This document shows, piece after piece, positions 1 through 7,922 of a stretch of DNA of 12,645 bases. The stretch's first letter is position 1. Each line of letters opens with the position of its first letter. Origin of the DNA: Halocafeteria seosinensis (lineage: Eukaryota; Sar; Bigyra; Bicosoecida). The stretch is taken from NCBI GenBank assembly GCA_001687465.1, contig LVLI01001724.1:1-12645 (forward strand). Reading direction: 5' to 3'. A program made the position numbers and the translations under genes. The notes under the pieces were generated by a model. That model saw nothing but the letters and a program-made list of their open reading frames with translations, did no database searches and was not told where the DNA came from.

Positions 1-1
1 T

Positions 2-279
2 GAGTTTTTGAACCTATTTTCCAAGGAAGGGCAACTGGTAAGTAAGATGTGGTTTCTTGCTGTTGCATGCATGCGCAACCAACGCTGTCGTCAATGCAGC
101 GGAAGCGGTGGCGAGAAACAAGGCAAGGACTTAGAGGACGGTTTGACCATCTGTTCCACAATCCCACCGATGGCGAAAGCGAGCAATCAGATGAGAGAGG
201 AGACGACGCAAGCTCTTCATCTTCGGGTAATGAAGATGTTTCAGAGCAGAACGGGAAGGTTACTTCCTCATCTGCATAG
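2..279 (+). CDS. C-terminal part of an unrecognised protein (5' end outside window)
   Basis: Two exons are visible, 2-37 and 100-279, separated by a 62-bp intron (38-99) with a GTAAGT donor and a TGCAG acceptor. The left exon reads EFLNLFSKEGQL and the right one begins RKRWRETRQGLRGRFDHLF; both are in phase 0, so removing the intron gives one continuous frame to the TAG at 277-279. After a basic, probably helical stretch, the last ~40 residues are acidic and serine-rich (SEQSDERGDDA, SSSSSGNEDVSEQ) and look disordered, a tail type common in nuclear or nucleolar proteins. I do not recognise the family. The gene runs in the same direction as the proteasome gene downstream, 310 bp away. The splice fit is what makes this more than a chance ORF; only about 70 residues can be judged. 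Confidence 0.55.
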
Positions 280-589
280 ACGAGGCAGTGCAATGCAATA
301 TACAGAACCACTTCCGTCTCACCATCCGCTTTTACCAAGTTGGATTTATTAATCACTCCTTCTGCAAGAATTCCCAAAATTTTTGCAATCGTCACTTCGA
401 TTCTTTCCTTGACCTAAACTTCCGGAATTAAGTTGAAGTTACAACCACGCAATCCTTTCTTGGAGTCATTTCAACAACTTCGGACTAATTTACATCCCCA
501 ATGAGAGGCATAGTTGGTTACAAGCACCGAGAATAAAGTAACGGGAACGCGTATTGGTTGGATTAGTGCTACACGTCTCGCAGAATAGA
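280..589 (+). other. Intergenic region upstream of RPN2
   Basis: This 310-bp stretch must hold the 3' UTR of the partial gene and the promoter and 5' UTR of RPN2. I see no clear TATA box, polyadenylation hexamer or repeat. An in-frame TAA at 539-541 bounds the RPN2 reading frame on its 5' side. Confidence 0.5.
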
Positions 590-3500
590 ATGGCAGCTAA
601 AGTAATGAGCCATTCACAGAATGGAGGACCTGTGAAAGGGGTATATTCGTCGGCAGCAGGTATTTTAGCACTGTTAGAGGAGCCAGAGACGCAAGTAAAG
701 GTACGATTTACGCCATATATCCTCGTACGTCTCGGTACTAGTCATATGCCGGGATTTTACATGGGTTCCCTTTCTTCCCCGGTTAGGTGTGCACGTGATC
801 TTCTTTGTCCCTGTAGCCTTACCCCGGGTTGCCTCCCCTTGCCTTTTTGTAGTTTTTTGGATCAGGAATCCATCGTCTACGTGCGTGTGTGTCCCTGTCC
901 ATTGTACTACAGGTCCATGCTTTGCGTCAATTATCCCAAATTATTGATACCTTCTGGGCGGAAGCTGCTGCATATATCTCTATCATTGAGAGTCTACATG
1001 AGGACCGAAATTTCCCGGAACGCGAGCTAGCGGCTCTCGTGGCATCGAAGGTATGTAAGCTCATTGTCAAGCCAACTGTGCATGGTACCATTCATTTCGG
1101 TGTTGGAAAAATTAAAAAAATTGGTTATGCAGTGCTACTATCATTTAGAGGAGTATTCGGATGCTTTACGCTTCGCATTGGGGGCCGGGCAGTATTTCAA
1201 CATCGATGATAAGAATGAGTACACGGATAAAATTGTGGGCCAAAGCATAGATGAGTATACGGAGATCAGACAAAAAGAAGCGGAGAAGAGAATGCGCGAA
1301 GCTCGTAGCTCGGATGACCCATCTGTTCAAGTTGAAGAAGTAGAATTACCAGCGCAAGGTGTGGCAGACAGTAGATTGGAGAACGTCATCTCTCGCGTAT
1401 TCAGCCGATGCTTCTCTGACCGCTCTTACACTCAGGCGATAGGCATTGCGCTGCAAACGATGCGCATTGATATGGTTAAGCAAAGTTTTACAGAGGCCGG
1501 TGGTGGTCGTCCCGATGCAAGTGAACCTTCTGTGGCGGCGCTTTTACGGCATGCCTTCCATCTGGCGAACAAGACAGTCACTTCGCGATCCTTTCGTCGA
1601 CAAGTTCTTCACGCATTAGTAGGAATTTACCAGGAAGCGCAAACTCCAGACTGGTTAGCTATGTGTCGGTGTTACGAGCGCTTAGGCGATCATCAATCTG
1701 TCGCCCGAGGGCTGTCTACTCTTCTAAAGCAGGAAAATAGCGAAGACCGTCTGGTCGCTTATCAAATTGCCTTTGATATTGTGGATAACGATAATCAGAA
1801 TTTTCTGCATGAAGTGTCAAAACAGTTGGATTCACCAGACAGTACGACCCCCGCTAACCCCGATCAAGGCAGCGACGTGTCCAAGCGGTTTTCCCAGATG
1901 CGGAAGATACTCTCCGGATCCGTTACAGAAAACATTCATTTGCATTTTCTCTTCCGTCATTGCGAAGCAGATGAACTGATATTGAAGAGACTGAAAAAGA
2001 GTATAGGGGATGAAAAGCCGAACCTGATCCTTCATGAAGCACTCCTCATCTCGAACGGGTATATGAACTGCGGAACGACTGTTGACAGGTTTTTTCGAAA
2101 AAATAACAAATGGGTGGGTAAAGCTACTCACTGGGCCAAATTTTCAGCTACAGCACATCACGGTGTAGTCCACAAAGGTCACAGGGACAATGCAATGAAC
2201 TTACTCTCTTCTTTTCTTCCCCAAGATGAAAGTTCTGCAGGAGTGAATAACTCTGTTTATGTAGAAGGTGGAGCGTTGTATGCACTCGGGTTAATTCATG
2301 CAAACCGAGGAACATCCAGAGAAGATGGACAGGATGCTAACGTGATTCAGTACCTATCGAATTGCCTAAGGAATACCCAAGACGAGGTTATTCAACACGG
2401 GGCATGCTTAGGCTTAGGACTGGCTGCCATGGCTACCGGGGACGATGGAGCATATGCTCTCCTCCGAGAAACGCTATTCCAAGATTCTGCAGTGGCTGGT
2501 GAAGCTTCGGGCCTAGCTATTGGTCTGGTCTTACTGGGACAAGGTCCCAGTTGGGTTAGCGGAATCACTGGGGAAGCCGCCATTCATGAACTCCTTAGTT
2601 ATGCCCACGATACACAACACGAAAAGACCATCCGTGGTATCTCCCTGGGGTTGGCATTCGTAGTTTACGGTATGGAAGAACAAGCCGAACCTCTCATACA
2701 ACAACTATACGATGACTCCGACCCAATTTTACGGTATGGGTGTATGTACTCCATAGGTATGAGCTATGTGGGCACCGGGAATAAATCGGCAATCAGGCGA
2801 CTGTTACATGTAGCTGTAAGCGATGTCAATGATGACGTTCGTCGAGCTGCTGTTACCAATCTGGGATTTGTTCTTTATCGGACGCCTGAGCGGGTCCCGT
2901 CGTTGGTGAAACTGTCAAGCGAGAGCTTCAATCCATATGTGCGGTATGGTGCCTGTATGGCCGTAGGGATAGCTTGTGCGGGCACGGGTTCCCATGAAGC
3001 GATAACAATGCTCCGACCACTCGTCAACGATACAGCGGATATTGTAAAGCAAGGCGCATTGTTGGCTTTGTCTCTGGTTTGTCAGCAGCAAAGCGAGAGC
3101 AGAGTGCCAGAGGTAAAGGAAGTCCGCTCTACCCTTGAAAGCACCGTCGATAGCAAACTACGGACGACAATGGTTAAAATGGGAGCAGTACTAGGTCATG
3201 GTATAGTCGACGCCGGTGGTCGTAACTCAGTAGTTTCCCTGGGGTCTAAAGCAGGGTTTACGAGGATGCCTGCTGTAGTTGGCATGGCCGTGTGGCTACA
3301 ATATTGGTATTGGTTTCCAATGATGCATTTCTTGTCGTTGTCTATCCAACCTACATGCCTCGTAGGTCTGAATGAGAACCTGGAGATGCCACAAGAATCC
3401 TTCGCCATGTGCCATTGTCGTCCATCTTGGTTCGCTTATCCCGAAAAACTCAAGGAAGGAAAGGAGGACAAAAAGCAGAGGGTTGCTACCGTGGAATTAT

Positions 3501-3955
3501 CTACAACTTCGAAAGCGAAAGTGAAAAAACGAGGTCGGGGAGCGGCTTCGGCTACTCAAGCAACGGATGGTGGAACACAAGGAAAATCTGTTGAAGTGAA
3601 CCAACCTCAAACTCAAGGAAAGAAGGACATAGAAGAATCCAACGCTAAGGATGGACCCGAGGAAGAGGAAAAGAAGAAAGAGGAGCCTACATGTTACAAG
3701 TTAGAAAATCCCTCTCGTGTGACTCTGGTGCAGCAGAAGTTCGTAACCTTTTCCGATGCTCCCTCTAACAAATGGACGCCGGTGTGTAAGTCCTCTGGCC
3801 TTCATATGGGAGTCATCGTTTTACGTGACAACAACCCTGCTGAGGCTTCGGCAGTACAATACATTCGTGCCCCTCGTCCTGGTGAGGACTCGGAAGAAGG
3901 TCCTGAGCCTGATCCTCCTGAGGCATTCGAATGGGTACCCCCAGAACATAGATAA
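590..3955 (+). CDS. RPN2: 26S proteasome regulatory particle non-ATPase subunit Rpn2 (PSMD1/S1)
   Basis: Three exons, 590-700, 913-1050 and 1133-3955, encode 1023 aa, in the family's usual range (about 950-1010) plus a short N-terminal extension. Rpn2 is the large base subunit of the 19S particle. It scaffolds the base and docks Rpn13. Seen in sequence: the N-terminal helical region (SAAGILALLEEPE, DTFWAE, ERELAALVASK), the central proteasome/cyclosome repeat toroid from about residue 460 to 780 (ALYALGLIHANRG, HGACLGLGLAAM, RRLLHVAVSDVNDDVRRAAV, VRYGACMAVGIACAGTG), the signature VVGMAVWLQYWYWFP, a charged Lys/Glu linker at about 863-940, and a C-terminus ending PDPPEAFEWVPPEHR. Both introns (212 and 82 bp) are phase 0 and close gaps against the family with no missing residues. 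ATG 590 is the first in-frame ATG after a stop at 539; ATG 605 is an alternative. The symbol is the yeast proteasome name, not ribophorin II. Confidence 0.97.
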
Positions 3956-3979
3956 GAGCATGTCGAACGTCTGCTTAAT

Positions 3980-4492
3980 TTACATTGTCCATCTATGGCG
4001 TAATAGTAGATGAAGAGTTCTCACAACACACGTCTGTACCTTATCTTTGCCGAACTGACGCTCTAGATAGCTGAACCAATCGGTGCACCTTACCGCTACG
4101 TCGTCTTCAACAAATAATATCATTATTTCTACCAATTTGGCGCCCAGTTGGCAACGTGTTTCCAGGTATTTTGAGTGGATAATGTTAAAGTATTCATATG
4201 TGCCTACTTGTCGCCCACTGTAAACAGCACTCTGCACAGTATACGTCCAGGTGGTTAAAGAACACGACTCGCACTGGACAATTGTACAATTATTTTGTAC
4301 AATTTGGTACCAGTTGTTGTGCGGACGGAGTTACGTAACTCGACGACGTGTGTACAAGATTACACAGTTGTGAGAACTCCTCTCCCATTCAGCAATTTTA
4401 GACTTCAGCGTATAACGATCAGAGGAGCATCGGATCATACCACTGGTCTGTGATTCATAAACCAAGAAAAAATATAGTGAACCTAACTGCAT
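3980..4492 (-). CDS. Speculative small two-exon gene, function unknown
   Basis: Downstream of the kinase stop on the minus strand, an ATG at 4492 opens a frame reading MQLGSLYFFLVYES... to about 4335. A second open stretch, 4217-3980, reads GRQVGTYEYFNIIHSKYLE... and then FVEDDVAVRCTDWFSYLERQ before a TAA. A GTAACT donor at 4334 and a TTTACAG acceptor ending at 4218 would join them in frame (phase 2) into a 131-aa protein. In favour: the second exon has balanced, protein-like composition and purine-leaning first codon positions. Against: the implied 117-bp intron is longer than most here, the segment lies where the kinase 3' UTR should be, only 50 bp beyond its stop, and I recognise no family. 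It may equally be chance ORFs. Confidence 0.22.
4280..4305. repeat. Paired TTGTACAA palindromes
   Basis: AATTGTACAATT at 4280-4291 is a perfect 12-bp palindrome, and TTGTACAA recurs at 4295-4302, so the two self-complementary cores sit 14 bp apart. No function can be assigned; it may be chance in AT-rich sequence. Confidence 0.45.
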
Positions 4493-4542
4493 GGCTATTG
4501 GAAATGCAACCTCTCGAGCCGCAGGAGCATGTCCCAAAGCCG

Positions 4543-7000
4543 TCAGTTGGGCATCCAGTAGACGCCGGATTGCTCCGGAAGCGGGTCTGTTGTGTCATCC
4601 CTGAACGATATAGTTTTCATGGCCCCTCTCGACCTTTTGTTCTTCAAATAGTACGATCTTCGAGTTTGAAGATTGGGCTCAAACGGCGGGCCATACCTAG
4701 AGCTGCTATGGGGGTTAGTCACGTCGATTGCGCTGGCATTCGATTGGGATGTCATTCCCGGGATCATATTCACCAAGCTTTGTTCCGAGCCAAATGGATG
4801 CTTCTTTTGCCTATGTTCTTTAAAAACGTAAGTCCTTTGTGATAATGGGTCAACCCTCTCTTTGGACGCTGTAGACTTAGGATTTCTCGACGCCCCGGCG
4901 TTTTCTAGGATCTCAACGGAAGTTTCCTGTTGTGGTTTATTTGTACCGGAAGCTCTTCTAACGTCCTGTGACCTAGTCGGACTTTGCTCCGGTAAGCTGT
5001 AGCGTCTTGACGGAGAATTGGGAGCAGTTTCTCTGTTGGGTGGGAATTCCTCTCCGTCACTACTAAAGCTTAAGGGTATGTACGTGGGAGAAAAAGCTGA
5101 TATGGAGTGCCTCGTTCTCGCTGGCGAACCTACGGTTGAAGATCCGGGACAAGAGCTAAATAACTCATTTCCGCATTCCTCTTGAGAGGTTCTATCCTCT
5201 GACCACTGATTGGAATCCCGATGATACGCGTCGAGAGAAGTTTTCTGAGGCTGTATTGTCAGTGAGCTTCTCACGTCGTTTGTATGCCGATTGGCAACCG
5301 ATTTAAGAGCAATGCTTTCTACTTCACTTTCGACCGAAAAAATGTCGGACTCGTTACTTACTACGGATGCATGCGAGCTTCTCGAAGTATTTTGCTTAGA
5401 TTTGAACGTAGTAGCTGCTGTAATAGTAGGATGATTTCTCATGTAGTCGGCTGAGTATTCATCATTGTCCACCCAAGCATCGTAAAAGGGTCTGATGACT
5501 TCTTGCTCCGCATCGAAAGAGTATCCTCTAAAGTGACGTTGGTCCCACGGCGAAATGTTCGGTGCTTCCAATGTGGGTTCTGCTAAGACAATTAAGGCCA
5601 CTAGAAAACTAGAGGAGTGGAATGGAGCAATTGATGTGCTGAGCTTACCTCTATATTTGCCAAGGATATCGGCAGGTCTGCATGGGATAAGAGGAATAAA
5701 TGGTGGTCGAGCCCTTCGCTCTCTCAGAGCCTTCCAGTTTAGGTTCCTGAACCAGGGGTGAGTGACCACCTCGTGGATACCTTTTGCTCCCAGCCTGTAC
5801 TCCGGATTGCATAGAAGACACTGTCGTATAAAGTCTCGAGCTGATTTACTTAGATGTCCCATTCGACGATTAACGTCGTAGTTTTCGGTCTGTAGCTTTT
5901 TATCCTGCCAGCCAATAAGTTGCGTTCTTGCTGTCTTTAAGTCCAGTTTACGGTCAGGATGCATAGTACTGATCCGAACCATTTTCCTAAGTAATTCTCT
6001 TGACGGTTTGTAGGGACGGTGTCCTGTTAGAAGCTGATGGGTGGTCACTCCGAGAGCGTAAAAATCAACTGTCTCAGAGTGTTCATGTCCGGAGAGAAAT
6101 ATTTCAGGTGCCATATACGGTCTTGTACCGGAAGTCCCACAGCAAACTGTCCCATTTTTTTCTAGGCTGATTCCCAGGTCCGTTACTTTGAGGTGTCCAT
6201 TTTCATCCAATAGCAAGTTTTCTGTGGCTTAGACAATTGAAGCTGCAGGGTGGTCGCCATTGCGTAACGGCCAATACCACTGCTTACCTGGTTTGATGTC
6301 CCTGTGGACAATATTATTTCTGTGTAAATAACTTAGGGCAATCAGTACACTCCCGACAAAAAATTTTGTTTGATCTTCCGAGAAGCATTTCTTCCGCAAC
6401 TGCAGCGTAAAGCACAACGTCAGATACGCTCTAAAAGGTGAGGCAAAATCCCACGACACTTACGTTTCCGAGCTGATTATGAAGGTCTCCACCTTGGCAG
6501 AGATCTAAGACCAAATAGAGGCGTCTGTCATCTTGCAAAGCATAGTGCATATTCGCAAGGAAGGGATGGTTTAGTCTAGACAAAAGCTGTCTTTCACGAA
6601 ATATCAGTTCTGTGCGCAAACGAAGACAATATTATTCCAGGAACGCCTTGACTCAACAGGGATCGAACCTACCTGTATGTCGTTTATCTAATATTATTTG
6701 TTTCTGTGCACGACACAAACTGTATTAGACAGGAAACGGATTCAACATTGGCATTCTTATGCACTTACCTTGAGTATTTTCATGGCATAGGCCTGTTTCT
6801 TATCTGACCCCGTAGTTTTTATAGCCACACTAACCTGCAACACACCCTCAATCTGTGTCTGTAGCCCGTATCCCATAGCAACGGGTACTTACTTTTCCAA
6901 AGCCGCCGGACCCAATGCAGTCTTCTATGGAGAAATCTTTGAGTTTTGTGCGTTTATCATGCCTATCCGGAAGAATAGGCAAGGCATAACAAGCACCCAT
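4543..7000 (-). CDS. AGC-type Ser/Thr protein kinase, YANK/STK32-like, predicted N-acylated
   Basis: Splicing seven exons (7000-6893, 6834-6769, 6703-6673, 6609-6464, 6399-6288, 6221-5649, 5579-4543) gives 690 aa; the introns are 58, 65, 63, 64, 66 and 69 bp. Kinase landmarks, in order: GSGGFGK at 30-36, AMK lysine K55, alpha-C Glu about E74, HRDIKPEN with catalytic D151 and N156, DLG at 169-171 (instead of DFG), APE at 192-194, D207, YRLG near 296-299, HPWF at 309-312. An AGC-type tail follows (PPFIPL, then FRGYSF at 362-367, matching the hydrophobic motif). GTRPYMAPE and YALGVTTHQLLTG resemble YANK/STK32 kinases, which also begin MGAN. Here MGACYALP predicts Gly2 myristoylation and Cys4 palmitoylation, hence membrane location. 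About 35 extra residues lie before SARDFI (roughly 238-278). Residues 368-690 are Ser-rich and look disordered, with a basic patch near the C-terminus. AGC membership is secure; the subfamily is inferred. Confidence 0.9.
5580..5648 (-). other. Probable in-frame 69-bp intron inside the kinase gene
   Basis: On the minus strand GTAAGC at 5648 follows AGAG, and TTAGCAG ends at 5580. The segment is 69 bp, a multiple of three, with no in-frame stop, so it could be read as 23 residues (starting KLSTSIAPF, ending LIVLA). It is treated as an intron because its size and splice sites match the other introns and because its removal places the hydrophobic motif close to the end of the kinase domain. Retention would still give a full-length protein. 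Confidence 0.7.
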
Positions 7001-7099
7001 TCTCTTTTACTGTGGTCTACACGTGAAATCACAAAGTTAGTTAGGGACACTGCAACCAACTTCTGCCATGGTCCACCTCCGTCCACTATCAACAATCCT

Positions 7100-7125
7100 G
7101 TAGCATCATTGCTTAGCGATGCTAC
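7100..7125. repeat. 8-bp inverted repeat upstream of the kinase
   Basis: GTAGCATC at 7100-7107 and GATGCTAC at 7118-7125 are perfect inverted copies around a 10-nt loop, 100-125 bp before the kinase ATG. It could be a hairpin in the 5' UTR or a dyad protein-binding site, or it may be chance. Confidence 0.4.
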
Positions 7126-7527
7126 GCTAGCATATTCTGTTTAACGCTCAGTCTCGGAGGACCTTAACGGCTGTACGCCGACTGTCGGACAGCTTTCTCT
7201 GCGGGCTCGTCTTCTGATGCCGACTGCTGCAAACACTCTTCAAGACTCCGTCTCACAGCCCACAAAGCACTATACTAAAGTGTGATTAGTTATATGTTGC
7301 ATACAGGAGGCCAATACGACAGAGTTGTGGAACAAGTCAATATCTGGATCTATGTTTTTTAATCTGGTGAAGTTCAGCATACAAGTTCAACAACAACGGG
7401 ACACACTCGCAAAGTGTCTACCTATGAGACTTTATCTATAAAACAAAGACTCCGAAGTGCTGCTAAAAAAGATAAATCGTCAATAAAAGAGAATTGAGAT
7501 TTCTATCCTTTACAGCGTTTGCCTTCG

Positions 7528-7917
7528 ATGGATACAACGGAACGCTCGCAGGTCTTCAACTTCAAGTCTCCGTCCGTAATACGCGGAGTCTGTGCATTTG
7601 TAGTAGTTTGCCTACCCTAAAATAGCATTCCTTTTGATCCACTGTGGCCGAAAATTAAGAATTCATGGGAGCTGGCACTGCCTGGCAGTTACGGAGAAGT
7701 TGTCTGGTTATTCAGCTACATAATGCCACCTGTGAACCGTGCATTTGTAGAAGTGAGAGCGTCGCGTACAAGTGCTCTATTCCCAAAATCTCTGTATATG
7801 GTTGTACAACACTGTGGCAAGCTACAAAAAATGCTCGAAAATTCTGACTTCAAGAGATCACGAACGCAGCCCATAATAGATTCCGTACACCGTGTAATAA
7901 CACTAGCAAACAGGTGA
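7528..7917 (+). other. Weak candidate small gene or gene relic
   Basis: One plus-strand frame runs from ATG 7528 (MDTTERSQVFNFKSPSVIRG...) to TGA 7915-7917 with a single interruption, TAA at 7618-7620. After it, 99 codons are open, including WELALPGSYGEVVWLFSYIM and, near the end, TQPIIDSVHRVITLANR. An intron from GTAATA at 7576 to an AAG acceptor at 7659 (84 bp, phase 0) would remove the stop, but this acceptor lacks the CAG seen in every other intron here. The frame stops 5 bp before the stop codon of the opposite gene, a tail-to-tail fit. I recognise no family. It could be a real small gene, a decayed one, or a chance open frame. Confidence 0.2.
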
Positions 7918-7922
7918 TCTGT

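Larger units (their letters stand above)
3956..4542. other. Convergent intergenic region between RPN2 and the kinase gene
   Basis: This 587-bp gap should contain both 3' UTRs. It includes two TTGTACAA palindromes near 4280-4302 and a weak minus-strand small-gene candidate listed separately. I saw no clear AATAAA signal for either neighbour. Confidence 0.5.
7001..7922. other. Intergenic region upstream of the kinase and downstream of the repeat-protein gene
   Basis: This 922-bp stretch holds the kinase promoter and 5' UTR and the 3' UTR of the 7923-10896 gene. It contains an 8-bp inverted repeat at 7100-7125, the odd repeat CCGACTGTCGG near 7172, and a weak plus-strand ORF candidate at 7528-7917. 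No TATA box or known RNA gene is clear. Confidence 0.5.

Noticed and set aside
554-1030. Continuous open frame through RPN2 exon 1 and intron 1
   Set aside because: The Rpn2 family alignment breaks at 700 and resumes at 913 in another frame with good splice sites, so this read-through is an artefact.
2521-2580. Possible extra intron in RPN2 at the GQGPSWVSGITGEAAIHEL segment
   Set aside because: The extra residues relative to human Rpn2 are few, no GT-AG pair of plausible length removes them, and loops here vary in the family.
6645-6675. tRNA-like B box (GGTTCGATCC on the minus strand) near the third kinase intron
   Set aside because: No A box, cloverleaf or acceptor stem fits around it, and the sequence is explained as the start of an intron (GTAGGT donor).
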